NCBI GenBank assembly: GCA_024511045.1
Contig: JANEMG010000091.1
Span: 1 to 8,158, forward strand
DNA from: Gammaproteobacteria bacterium
Lineage (GTDB): Bacteria > Pseudomonadota > Gammaproteobacteria > Methylococcales > Methylomonadaceae
Reading direction: 5' to 3'
DNA: 8,158 nt
Positions 1 through 7,445 of this stretch are shown here, one piece after another. Each line of letters starts with the position of its first letter. Within the stretch, counting starts at the first letter, position 1. The notes under the pieces are model-generated. The model made no database searches. It had not been told where the DNA came from and saw only the letters and a program-made list of their open reading frames with translations. A program made the translations under genes and the position numbers.

Positions 1-1
1 C

Positions 2-697
2 ACGGCAGATCTGTCCTCCCAGCCTTTCCAGCTGACCGGCGATGCCAACAGCTACAGCTGCGATGCGCTGATCATTGCCACCGGCGCCTCGGCAAGATAT
101 CTGGGACTACCCTCGGAAGAAGCCTACAAGGGCAAAGGCGTATCCGCCTGCGCTACCTGCGACGGATTCTTCTATCGAAACAAACCGGTCGCCGTGATCG
201 GCGGCGGCAACACTGCTGTCGAAGAGGCATTGTACCTTGCGAATATCGCCTCCCATGTGACCATCGTGCATCGCCGGGACAAGTTTCGTTCCGAGAAGAT
301 TCTTTCCAACAAGTTGATCGAGAAAGCGGAAAACGGCAATGTCACGATCGAGTGGGACCATGTCCTGGACGAGGTGCTGGGCGACGATGCGGGAGTCACC
401 GGCATCCGCATCAAGAATGTCAAGGACGGCAGCAGCAAGGAAATCGATGTCCATGGGGTCTTCATCGCCATTGGTCATATCCCCAATACGGAAATCTTCC
501 AGGGCCAGATGGAAATCGAACACGGCTACATCATCGTCAACAGCGGCCTCAATGGCAACGCCACCGCCACCAGTGTTCCCGGGGTCTACGCTGCCGGCGA
601 TGTCATGGATACCGTCTACAAACAGGCGGTCACATCCGCCGGTGCGGGCTGCATGGCGGCACTGGATGCGGAAAAGTTTCTCGACAATGAGCAGTGA
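2..697 (+). CDS. trxB: Thioredoxin reductase, C-terminal ~231 residues (5'-truncated by window edge)
   Basis: This is an FAD- and NADPH-dependent disulfide reductase that keeps cytoplasmic thioredoxin reduced. The reading frame is open from base 2 to the TGA at 695-697, so the start lies off the left edge. About 85-90 residues of a usual ~315-320 are missing, including the first FAD-binding glycine motif. Visible landmarks, numbered from the first visible codon, are: the ATG end of the FAD domain (residues 26-28); the redox-active CATC pair at residues 50-53 (bases 149-160), followed by DGFF; the NADPH-binding GGGNTAVEEA segment; the HRRDKFR motif that contacts the NADPH phosphate; and the C-terminal GVYAAGDV...QAVTSAGAGCMAA FAD motif. 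The CATC active site inside the NADPH domain is diagnostic of low-molecular-weight bacterial TrxR rather than other pyridine nucleotide-disulfide oxidoreductases. A trxB upstream of aat is also the order known in Pseudomonas. Confidence 0.96.
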   Translation, partial: TADLSSQPFQLTGDANSYSCDALIIATGASARYLGLPSEEAYKGKGVSACATCDGFFYRNKPVAVIGGGNTAVEEALYLANIASHVTIVHRRDKFRSEKILSNKLIEKAENGNVTIEWDHVLDEVLGDDAGVTGIRIKNVKDGSSKEIDVHGVFIAIGHIPNTEIFQGQMEIEHGYIIVNSGLNGNATATSVPGVYAAGDVMDTVYKQAVTSAGAGCMAALDAEKFLDNEQ

Positions 698-780
698 CAC
701 CGCTTTATAGACAGAATTGCCCGGGAACATCCGAAAATTTCCATCAGAAAAACAAAGGGCAGGCAGACAACCACCGCTCC

Positions 781-797
781 TATTCAAGTACTGAATA
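781..797. repeat. Small inverted repeat just before the aat start codon
   Basis: TATTCA (781-786) and TGAATA (792-797) are perfect inverted arms around a 5-base loop, ending three bases before the aat ATG. In mRNA this would be a weak AU-rich hairpin over the place where a ribosome-binding site should be; I see no clear Shine-Dalgarno sequence there. It may be chance. The rest of the 103-bp trxB-aat gap shows no convincing promoter or terminator. Confidence 0.3.
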
Positions 798-800
798 CTA

Positions 801-1502
801 ATGGAACCCCTGCTGACTCTGCTTGATCCTGATTTGCCGGACCAGGAATTTCCCCCCGTGGAAAAGGCCTTGAAAGAACCTGACGGCCTGCTGGCAGTGG
901 GTGGCTGCCTTTCCCCGCAACGCATCATCAGCGCTTACCGACATGGCATTTTCCCCTGGTACAGTCCCGGCGAACCAATACTCTGGTGGTCGCCCGACCC
1001 CAGGCTGGTACTGTTTCCCAATAAATTCAGTCCTTCCCGAAGCCTGCGCAAGACACTGCGCAGGCAAGTCTTCCGCGTGACCTTCGATACCGCTTTCGAC
1101 GATGTCATCAGCGCCTGTTCGGCTGCCAGAAAGGACGCCGAGGGAACTTGGATCACACCGGAAATGCAGCAAGCCTATCGACAGCTGCACCAGCTGGGTT
1201 TTGCCCATTCCGTCGAAGCCTGGTGCAACGAAGAACTGGCCGGGGGCCTGTATGGCGTCGTCATCGGCCACGTGTTCTTCGGTGAATCCATGTTTCACCG
1301 GCAACGCGATGCCTCCAAAGTCGCTTTCGCGCATCTGGTCCAGGCGCTGCTCCATTGGCGTTATCAACTGATCGACTGCCAGGTGCGCACCCCGCATCTG
1401 TTCAGTCTCGGCGCCGAGGAAATCAGCCGCGAACACTTCCTGCGCCTGCTGGGGAAATGCTGTCAATCCCCAGCCAGTGAAAAGGCGTGGCAACATCGGT
1501 GA
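801..1502 (+). CDS. aat: Leucyl/phenylalanyl-tRNA--protein transferase
   Basis: Aat transfers Leu or Phe from aminoacyl-tRNA to proteins with N-terminal Arg or Lys, making a primary N-degron that ClpS reads. It acts in the cytoplasm and belongs to the GNAT-like L/F-transferase family. The 233-residue protein is the usual length and carries the family signature throughout: LLAVGG (30-35), GIFPWY (49-54), ILWWSPDPR (60-68), EGTWIT (114-119), GESMF (161-165) and DCQV (192-195). Glu162 and Gln194 correspond to the catalytic Glu156 and Gln188 described for E. coli Aat. The ATG at 801 is the first possible start because an in-frame TGA lies at 792-794. No obvious Shine-Dalgarno sequence precedes it. 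The 3' end overlaps the start of bpt, the partner transferase, so the two are probably co-translated. A promoter in the 103-bp gap after trxB is not evident, so read-through from trxB is possible. Confidence 0.97.
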   Translation: MEPLLTLLDPDLPDQEFPPVEKALKEPDGLLAVGGCLSPQRIISAYRHGIFPWYSPGEPILWWSPDPRLVLFPNKFSPSRSLRKTLRRQVFRVTFDTAFDDVISACSAARKDAEGTWITPEMQQAYRQLHQLGFAHSVEAWCNEELAGGLYGVVIGHVFFGESMFHRQRDASKVAFAHLVQALLHWRYQLIDCQVRTPHLFSLGAEEISREHFLRLLGKCCQSPASEKAWQHR

Positions 1503-2218
1503 TTTCAATTCCACTGGTATTGACCCGGGAGCACGACTGCAGCTATCTTCCCGGTGAACAGGCGCAATCGCTGTTCGTCCATCCGGAATTTTCCCTGTCC
1601 CCCGCCATCTATGGGCAACTGCTGGAACAGGGATTTCGCCGCAGCGGCGCTCAGATCTACAAACCACACTGCCGTCTATGCAATGCCTGCCTCCCGGTAC
1701 GCATCCCGGTCGCAGTCTTCCAGCCGACGCGGAAGCACAGACGCTGCTGGGAAAAGAATCGACTGCTAACCGCCCGTATCCTGCCTGCGAATTTTCAGGA
1801 ACGTCATTACCGGCTTTACCAGCGCTACCAATCCGCAAGACATGCCGGCAGCAGCATGGCGAATTCCAGCCGCAGCGAGTATATGGACTTTCTTGCCAGC
1901 AGCTGGTGCAACACCTGGTTCGTGGAATTTTCCCTTGCCGGCGAACTGCTTGCCGTCGCCATTGTCGATCGACTGGACGAAGCCCTGTCCGCTGTCTACA
2001 CTTTTTTCGATCCTCGCCATGATCACCTCAGCCTGGGCACCTATGCCGTGTTATGGCAGATCCGCCAGGCACAGCAACGAAACCTGAAATGGTTGTATCT
2101 GGGGTATTGGCTCAGGGACTGTCAGAAGATGTCCTACAAGACACAGTACCGCCCCATCCAGGCATTCATCGCCGATGTATGGCGACAATACGCCAGGGGC
2201 GAGGAAATTCTGATCTGA
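1487..2218 (+). CDS. bpt: Aspartate/glutamate leucyltransferase (bacterial arginyltransferase-like, Bpt/Ate)
   Basis: Bpt transfers Leu from Leu-tRNA to proteins with N-terminal Asp or Glu, converting secondary into primary N-degrons. It is homologous to eukaryotic ATE1 but uses leucine. The N-terminal ATE domain shows CSYLP (Cys18) and the cysteine cluster HCRLCNAC (Cys62, Cys65, Cys68), followed by PVRIPV. Equivalent cysteines in ATE1-type enzymes are reported to bind metal or Fe-S. The C-terminal GNAT-like domain shows RYQSARH (113-119), FVEF, LLAVAIVDRL, LSAVYTFFDP (167-176), LGTYAVLWQI (183-192), LYLGYW (203-208) and YKTQYRP (217-223). The 243-residue length is normal. The start is uncertain: the GTG at 1487 overlaps aat by 16 bases, but a second in-frame GTG at 1499 overlaps the aat TGA as GTGA, a classic coupling arrangement, and would give 239 residues. 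Both retain all motifs. It ends in TGA at 2216-2218. Confidence 0.95.
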   Translation: MATSVISIPLVLTREHDCSYLPGEQAQSLFVHPEFSLSPAIYGQLLEQGFRRSGAQIYKPHCRLCNACLPVRIPVAVFQPTRKHRRCWEKNRLLTARILPANFQERHYRLYQRYQSARHAGSSMANSSRSEYMDFLASSWCNTWFVEFSLAGELLAVAIVDRLDEALSAVYTFFDPRHDHLSLGTYAVLWQIRQAQQRNLKWLYLGYWLRDCQKMSYKTQYRPIQAFIADVWRQYARGEEILI

Positions 2219-2254
2219 CAACGCTTTGAAAGCCGCTGCAAACGGGCCATCGCG

Positions 2255-2278
2255 GCAATTTCCCGCGCGCGGAATTGC
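2255..2278 (+). repeat. Imperfect GC-rich hairpin downstream of bpt
   Basis: GCAATT (2255-2260) pairs with AATTGC (2273-2278) around a CG-rich core that itself contains the 10-bp palindrome CCGCGCGCGG (2263-2272). The arms are slightly out of register, by one T. No T-run follows, so it is a poor intrinsic terminator for aat-bpt. It abuts and partly overlaps the -35 of the proposed cti promoter, so a regulatory role is equally possible. Confidence 0.35.
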
Positions 2279-2303
2279 TATTGGCGCGCCAAACCCTGAT
2301 AAT
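2275..2303 (+). promoter_or_regulatory. Predicted sigma-70 promoter of cti
   Basis: TTGCTA (2275-2280, 4 of 6 matches to the -35 consensus) and GATAAT (2298-2303, 5 of 6 to the -10) are separated by exactly 17 bases. The predicted transcription start near 2310 leaves about 25 bases of leader before the cti ATG. This suggests cti can be transcribed independently of aat-bpt. Confidence 0.6.
2281..2292. promoter_or_regulatory. Perfect 12-bp palindrome TTGGCGCGCCAA in the cti promoter spacer
   Basis: TTGGCGCGCCAA reads identically on both strands and starts directly after the proposed -35 hexamer, filling most of the 17-base spacer. A dyad in that position is what an operator for a dimeric regulator would look like. 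No known regulator is recognised from the sequence, and a chance palindrome cannot be excluded. Confidence 0.4.
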
Positions 2304-2334
2304 ACTCTGTTGATTTGGATTATTCCGGCCAACG

Positions 2335-4764
2335 ATGCTTAAAATATTCTCCGCCAAACCACATGCCTTGCTGTTGCTGACGGTGTTTATTCTGGGCTGT
2401 ATTACCGCCGCCTATCAGACCACCGACTTTGCAGCCCTGTATGGGCCTTCGGAGCCCAGGCAGCGCATCCTGACGTCTTCTGAATACCAGCTGAGCCTGG
2501 AACTGGACAACATCTCTTACCGCGAGGATGTCAAACCGATACTGGATTCCCGTTGCGTGGTCTGCCACGCCTGCTACGATGCGCCCTGTCAGTTGAAGCT
2601 GAGTTCCTTTGCCGGCCTGGACCGGGGGGCGAAGAAACAACCGGTCTATGACACGCAAAGACTGGAGACGGCCATGCCCACCAGACTGTTCATCGATGCC
2701 GTGGATACGGCCGGCTGGCGGGAAAAAGCATTCTTCCCGGTGCTCAATGAACGCGAACATTCCCCGGAAGCGGCATTGAACAACTCCCTGCTGGCTTTCT
2801 TTCTGCACCTGAAACGCCACAACCCCCAGCCCGAATCCGGCAAACTGCCTGACGACTTCGCATTCGAGCTGGACCGCCCCCTGACCTGTCCCAGCATCGA
2901 TGAATTCGCCCAGTTCCAGAAGGAACACCCGTTATGGGGCATGCCCTATGCAATGCCCGGGCTGTCCCGGACCGAAGAGGCAACGATCTGGCAATGGCTG
3001 CAGGAAGGCGCCAAGGTGAGTGAACCGCCGCCCCTGTCGGTCCAGGCCATTGCGGAAATCGAAAAATGGGAAACATTCTTCAATGGCGAAAGCCTCCGCC
3101 AGCGACTCGTTTCCCGCTATATCTACGAACATCTGTTCATTGGCCACCTGCATTTCCAGGGCCGTCCGGAGCATGAATTCTATTATCTGGTCCGCTCCAG
3201 AACCGCCCCCGGCCAGCCGATTCAGGAAATCAACACGGTTCGCCCCTACGATGATCCGGGCAATGGCAAATTCTATTATCGGCTGCGGCCGGTCGTTGCC
3301 ACCATCACCGACAAAAATCATTTCGTTTATGAACTCAGCGACGCCCGTCTGCAGCGCTATCGGGAATTGTTTTTCGACGTGAATTATGACGTTTCAGAAT
3401 TACCGACCTACATGACGGAATCTGCCGCCAACCCCTTCAAAACCTTCCAGCAGATTCCGGAAAAATCCCGCTACCAGTTTCTTCTGGACGATGCGGAATT
3501 TTTCTTTTCCGGCTTCATCAAGGGGCCGGTATGCCATGGCCAGGTTGCCATCAACGTCATCCAGGACCAGTTCTGGATCGCCTTCATCAAACCGGACAGC
3601 CCTTTTGCCAGCACGGTCAGCCGGTTTCTAAAAGAACATCCCGAATATTTGATCATGCCCAATTCCGCCGGGGATGACATCGGCGTGTTCGGTTGGCGAA
3701 CATACGATGCGCTGGGTGAAACCTATCTGGAAATCAAGGACCAGTTCATCGATCAGAACATCGTCCGGTATGGAAAGCTTGGTCTGGACATGATCTGGGA
3801 TGGCGGCGGCAGCAATACGAATGCCGCCCTGACAGTGTTCCGGCATTTCGACAGCGCCACGGTGGTGGCCGGCTTCGTCGGCGACACGCCATTGACCGGC
3901 TGGGTCGTCGACTACCCGATCTTCGAGCGCATCCATTATCTTCTGGTCGCAGGATTCAATGTGTTTGGTTCCATGAGCCATCAATTCGCCACCAGAACCT
4001 ATATGGACTATATCCGTATGGAAGCGGAAAACAACTTCCTTCGCTTCATGCCTGCCGCACAGCGGCAAGCCATGCATGATGACTGGTACCGGGGCATCGG
4101 TGCGCAGGTGCAGAAACTGTTCAGCGACCCCCGCTTCAGCATCGACCATGAATCGGCTATCGTCTACCGGACCGACCAATACAAGCAGGAGTTCTTCCGG
4201 CAGATCATCGCCAGACTGGGGCCGGCCGCTGGAATTGCCGACACACTCAATCGCTGCTGGAAAAATCACTGCCCCGATTCGGAAAAAACCGGAACACCCC
4301 TGCAGGCGCAGGCAGATGCTTATATGAAAACTCTCGCACACCTGCAGGGCGAGCAGATCCAGGCACTGCCGGATGTCTCCTTTTTACGCATCAGAACGGA
4401 TGATCCGGACCGCGATCCGGTCTATACCCTGGTGGTCAACAAGGCCCTGTCCAATCTCTCCTTCGTCTTTGCCGAAGACATCCGGCGCACGCCGGAAAAC
4501 GATACCCTGACCGTCATCCCGGGATTTCTGGGCAGCTACCCCAATTTCTTCTTCAGCCTGACGCTGCAGCAAATGCCGGAATTCATCGCTTCCCTGAAAA
4601 ATGCCCGATCCACGACGGACCTGGATGCATTTTACAGCCGCTTCGGCATCCGCCGCAGCAATCCGGAAATCTGGGCCTATTCGGACTGGTTCAATGCCCA
4701 ATACAAAAAACGCCAGGGTTTGAAAGCCGGCCTGTTCGATCTGAACCGCTACCGCAACCTGTGA
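2335..4764 (+). CDS. cti: Fatty acid cis/trans isomerase, haem-containing, exported
   Basis: Cti converts cis-unsaturated acyl chains of membrane phospholipids to trans without shifting the double bond. It rapidly stiffens the membrane under solvent, heat or other stress, and acts in the periplasm. Residues 9-27 form a hydrophobic export signal after Lys3/Lys8. Within it, ILGC (Cys22) resembles a lipobox, so a lipid anchor is possible. A cytochrome c-type haem motif CVVCH lies at 74-78, followed by ACYDAPCQLKL with two more cysteines (80, 85), as in Pseudomonas Cti. Other family-like blocks are GPVCHGQVAINV (Cys400), a GGGSNTNAALTVFRHFDSA block, and ERIHYLLVAGFNVFG. At 809 residues it is a little longer than the roughly 770 I recall for Pseudomonas Cti. 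The ATG at 2335 is the first start after an in-frame TGA at 2311-2313; the Shine-Dalgarno sequence is weak. It lies between bpt and infA, with its own promoter-like sequence. Haem attachment would need the cytochrome c maturation system, not in the window. Confidence 0.93.
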   Translation: MLKIFSAKPHALLLLTVFILGCITAAYQTTDFAALYGPSEPRQRILTSSEYQLSLELDNISYREDVKPILDSRCVVCHACYDAPCQLKLSSFAGLDRGAKKQPVYDTQRLETAMPTRLFIDAVDTAGWREKAFFPVLNEREHSPEAALNNSLLAFFLHLKRHNPQPESGKLPDDFAFELDRPLTCPSIDEFAQFQKEHPLWGMPYAMPGLSRTEEATIWQWLQEGAKVSEPPPLSVQAIAEIEKWETFFNGESLRQRLVSRYIYEHLFIGHLHFQGRPEHEFYYLVRSRTAPGQPIQEINTVRPYDDPGNGKFYYRLRPVVATITDKNHFVYELSDARLQRYRELFFDVNYDVSELPTYMTESAANPFKTFQQIPEKSRYQFLLDDAEFFFSGFIKGPVCHGQVAINVIQDQFWIAFIKPDSPFASTVSRFLKEHPEYLIMPNSAGDDIGVFGWRTYDALGETYLEIKDQFIDQNIVRYGKLGLDMIWDGGGSNTNAALTVFRHFDSATVVAGFVGDTPLTGWVVDYPIFERIHYLLVAGFNVFGSMSHQFATRTYMDYIRMEAENNFLRFMPAAQRQAMHDDWYRGIGAQVQKLFSDPRFSIDHESAIVYRTDQYKQEFFRQIIARLGPAAGIADTLNRCWKNHCPDSEKTGTPLQAQADAYMKTLAHLQGEQIQALPDVSFLRIRTDDPDRDPVYTLVVNKALSNLSFVFAEDIRRTPENDTLTVIPGFLGSYPNFFFSLTLQQMPEFIASLKNARSTTDLDAFYSRFGIRRSNPEIWAYSDWFNAQYKKRQGLKAGLFDLNRYRNL

Positions 4765-4839
4765 ATATAACAGTTGCCTGGAAATCCTGACTTGCGCATG
4801 GCCAAAAACCCGGCTTCTGATATTTCTCTATAGCCGTGT

Positions 4840-4848
4840 TGTTATGCT
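4840..4848 (+). promoter_or_regulatory. Predicted extended -10 promoter of infA
   Basis: TG (4840-4841), one base, then TATGCT (4843-4848) gives the extended -10 form TGnTATnnT. No good -35 lies 16-18 bases upstream, which extended -10 promoters tolerate. An overlapping TATTAT (4848-4853) is an alternative -10. The element is flanked by two direct copies of TAGCCGT (4831-4837 and 4854-4860). Placed about 40 bases before infA, it would let IF-1 be expressed apart from cti. Confidence 0.4.
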
Positions 4849-4889
4849 ATTATTAGCCGTTTTCAAAACTTCAGTGAGAGATTGAACCC

Positions 4890-5108
4890 GTGGCAAAAGA
4901 AGACCAAATCGAAATGGAAGGCAAGGTTATCGAAACCTTGCCGAACACGATGTTCCGTGTTGAATTGGAAAACGGACATGTGATTACTGCGCATATTTCC
5001 GGAAAGATGCGCAAACATTACATCCGCATCCTGACTGGCGACAAAGTCAAAGTGGAAATGACGCCCTATGATTTGTCGAAAGGCAGGATAACTTTCAGGA
5101 TGCGCTGA
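4890..5108 (+). CDS. infA: Translation initiation factor IF-1
   Basis: IF-1 is a single OB-fold protein that binds the A site of the 30S subunit during initiation and helps IF-2 and IF-3 select the initiator tRNA. The 72-residue product matches the E. coli protein almost position for position, with MAKEDQIEMEGKV at the start, then ETLPNTMFRVELENGH, AHISGKMRKHYIRIL, TGDKVKVE, and TPYDLSKGRITFR near the end. The start is a GTG (4890-4892), supported by the universally conserved AKED N-terminus. A modest purine-rich GTGAGAG stretch (4874-4880) sits about nine bases upstream as the ribosome-binding site. The 125-bp gap after cti holds an extended -10 promoter candidate and no clear terminator, so both separate transcription and read-through from cti are possible. 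It converges on clpA with 47 bp between stop codons. Confidence 0.98.
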   Translation: MAKEDQIEMEGKVIETLPNTMFRVELENGHVITAHISGKMRKHYIRILTGDKVKVEMTPYDLSKGRITFRMR

Positions 5109-5110
5109 AA

Positions 5111-5129
5111 GCCGGACATTTCCTCCGGC
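5111..5129. terminator. Weak hairpin between convergent infA and clpA
   Basis: GCCGGA (5111-5116) and TCCGGC (5124-5129) form a perfect 6-bp stem with a 7-base loop. It starts two bases after the infA stop and 27 bases past the clpA stop on the other strand. Read on the minus strand the stem is followed by TTTC, a short U-tract, so it fits better as a clpA terminator. On the plus strand no U-run follows. It may act weakly in both directions. Confidence 0.45.
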
Positions 5130-5155
5130 ATTGCCTGCGCATCTGCCCTGCCCCG

Positions 5156-7432
5156 CTACAACGTATTTTCCGTAACACTGAGGGATTTGCCTTCTATCAT
5201 GAAGGCCAGCTCCTGATCCTGCACATATATCCTTACATGCCCGCCATTGGCCAGCCTGCCGAACAGCAGGTCATTCGCCAGGGGCTTCTTGATTTTCTCC
5301 TGTATCAAACGGGCCATCGGCCTGGCTCCCATTTTCGGATCGCAGCCATGCTCCGCCAGCCACAATCTTGCCTCATCCTCCAGATGCAGCGTGACATGCT
5401 TCTCGCCGAGCTGCGTCTCCAGTTCAAAAATGAACTTGTCGACGACATGCCCGACGATGGTGATATCCAGCGGCTTGAACTGAATGATCGCGTCCAGCCG
5501 GTTGCGGAATTCCGGTGAGAAGCTCTTTTCCACCACCTTGAGACTGTCGCTGGAATGCTCCTGCTGCATGAAGCCAATGGACGCGCGGCTGCCTTCTTCG
5601 GCGCCGGCATTGGTGGTCATCACCAGAATGATGTTCCTGAAATCGGCTTTGCGGCCATTGTTGTCGGTCAGTGTTCCGTGATCCATCACTTGCAGCAGCA
5701 GATTGAAGACATCCGGATGCGCCTTTTCGATTTCATCGAGCAGCAGCACCGCATGGGGATGCTTGTTGACCTGCTCGGTCAGCAATCCTCCCTGGTCGAA
5801 CCCGACATAGCCCGGGGGCGCGCCGATCAGGCGGGAAACCGTATGCCGTTCCATGTATTCTGACATATCGAAACGAATCAGCTCGATGCCCAGCACCTTC
5901 GCCAGCTGACGGGTCACTTCGGTTTTTCCCACACCGGTGGGTCCGGCAAACAGAAATGCCGCAATCGTCTTGGTCGCATCACGCAGACCGGCCCTGGACA
6001 ATTTGATTGCCGAGGCCAGGGCGGTGATCGCCTCATCCTGGCCAAAAACCAGCATCTTCAGGTTCTTTTCCAGATCCTGCAGCTTGTCGATATCGTTGCT
6101 GGAAACGGAACGCGGTGGAATACGGGCTATTTTTGCGACGATTTCCTCGATCTCCTCGGTATCGATCAACTGCTTGCGCTCCTCCCCGGTCATCAGCCGC
6201 TGCCGGGCGCCCGCTTCATCGATGACATCGATGGCCTTGTCCGGAAGATGGCGATCGGTGATATAGCGCTCCGCCAGTTCGGCAGCGGTGCGCAGACCTT
6301 CCGTGGAATATTTGATATCGTGATGCTCCTCGAATCGCGACTTCAAGCCCTGCAGTATCTGAAAAGTCTCCTCTACGGATGGCTCTTCAATGTCGATTTT
6401 CTGGAAGCGCCGGGCCAGTGCACGATCCTTTTCGAAAATACCCCGGTATTCCTGATAGGTCGTCGAACCAATGCAGCGCAGCTCACCGGAAGCCAGTACA
6501 GGCTTGATCAGGTTCGAGGCATCCATCACCCCGCCGGAAGCGGAGCCGGCACCGATAATGGTATGAATCTCGTCGATGAAGAGAATGGATTTCGGCTCTT
6601 TCTTGAGCTGATAAATCAGTGCCTTCAAGCGTTTTTCAAAATCACCGCGATACTTGGTGCCGGCCACCAGGGCGCCAAGATCCAGCGCATAGATGACGCT
6701 GCCGTTGGGCACTTCCGGCACTTCTTCCTCGACAATTTTCTTGGCCAGTCCTTCGGCGATTGCGGTCTTGCCCACGCCAGCCTCGCCGACCAGCAGTGGA
6801 TTGTTCTTGCGTCGCCGGCAAAGCACCTGGATGGTCCTTTCCAGCTCCTTGTCCCGGCCAATCAGCGGATCGATCTTGCCCTTCCTGGCTTCCTCGTTGA
6901 GATTGGTTGCATACTGGTCCAGAGGCGTCGCGGCCTGACTCTGCTCGGCTTCATCCACCTTGTTCTGCTGCTGATCGACATTCAGACCTTCATCCTGCTC
7001 CACCTTGGAAATGCCATGGGCCAGATAATTGACCACATCCAGACGGCTGATATCCTGCTTGTTCAACAAATAGACCGCATGGGAATCCTGCTCACTGAAC
7101 AATGCGACCAGCAAATTGGCGCCAGTCACTTCCTTTTTGTCGGAAGCCTGGACATGAAATACCGCCCTCTGCAGAACCCGTTGAAAGCCCAACGTGGGCT
7201 CGGTTTCCCGCAGCACGCCTTCCGGCAGCAGAGTGATCGTTTCATCGATGAACTGGGTCAGTTCGCCACGCAGCAGTTTGATATCACAACCACAGGCCCG
7301 CAATACCGACTCTGCACTGGCATTGTCCAGCAGCGTCAGCAGCAAATGTTCCACGGTGATGAATTCATGCCTTTTTTCATGTGCCGTCTTGAAGGCATGA
7401 TTCAAGGAATATTCTAGGTCTTTACTTAACAT
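5156..7432 (-). CDS. clpA: ATP-dependent Clp protease ATP-binding subunit ClpA
   Basis: ClpA is a hexameric AAA+ unfoldase that threads substrates into ClpP. With ClpS it degrades N-degron proteins. The 758 residues equal the E. coli length. The domains in order are: an N-terminal Clp repeat domain (about 1-145, the ClpS docking site), an acidic/Gln-rich linker, AAA module 1 with Walker A GEAGVGKT (216-223) and Walker B ILFIDE (283-288), then AAA module 2 with Walker A GPTGVGKT (497-504), Walker B VLLLDE (562-567) and FRNRLD (642-647). There is no long coiled-coil middle domain, which separates it from ClpB and ClpC. The IGF tripeptide (619-621) is the loop that docks into ClpP, so this is a protease partner rather than a disaggregase. 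The ATG at 7430-7432 (minus) has GGAGAG at 7436-7441 as a good ribosome-binding site. It follows clpS by 13 bases in one operon and ends in TAG. Confidence 0.98.
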   Translation of the reverse strand: MLSKDLEYSLNHAFKTAHEKRHEFITVEHLLLTLLDNASAESVLRACGCDIKLLRGELTQFIDETITLLPEGVLRETEPTLGFQRVLQRAVFHVQASDKKEVTGANLLVALFSEQDSHAVYLLNKQDISRLDVVNYLAHGISKVEQDEGLNVDQQQNKVDEAEQSQAATPLDQYATNLNEEARKGKIDPLIGRDKELERTIQVLCRRRKNNPLLVGEAGVGKTAIAEGLAKKIVEEEVPEVPNGSVIYALDLGALVAGTKYRGDFEKRLKALIYQLKKEPKSILFIDEIHTIIGAGSASGGVMDASNLIKPVLASGELRCIGSTTYQEYRGIFEKDRALARRFQKIDIEEPSVEETFQILQGLKSRFEEHHDIKYSTEGLRTAAELAERYITDRHLPDKAIDVIDEAGARQRLMTGEERKQLIDTEEIEEIVAKIARIPPRSVSSNDIDKLQDLEKNLKMLVFGQDEAITALASAIKLSRAGLRDATKTIAAFLFAGPTGVGKTEVTRQLAKVLGIELIRFDMSEYMERHTVSRLIGAPPGYVGFDQGGLLTEQVNKHPHAVLLLDEIEKAHPDVFNLLLQVMDHGTLTDNNGRKADFRNIILVMTTNAGAEEGSRASIGFMQQEHSSDSLKVVEKSFSPEFRNRLDAIIQFKPLDITIVGHVVDKFIFELETQLGEKHVTLHLEDEARLWLAEHGCDPKMGARPMARLIQEKIKKPLANDLLFGRLANGGHVRIYVQDQELAFMIEGKSLSVTENTL

Positions 7433-7445
7433 TTTCTCTCCAAGC

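Noticed and set aside
798..1838. 346-codon open frame on the minus strand across aat and bpt
   Set aside because: It is antisense to two well-conserved genes, with no recognisable domain and no ribosome-binding site or promoter.
3628..4341. 237-codon minus-strand frame inside cti
   Set aside because: Cti is supported by family motifs along its length; the antisense frame shows none.
6248..7417. 389-codon open frame on the plus strand, antisense to clpA
   Set aside because: It lies wholly inside the strongly supported clpA gene, its product has low-complexity Leu/Gln-rich character, and it shows no family motif. It is a codon-bias shadow.
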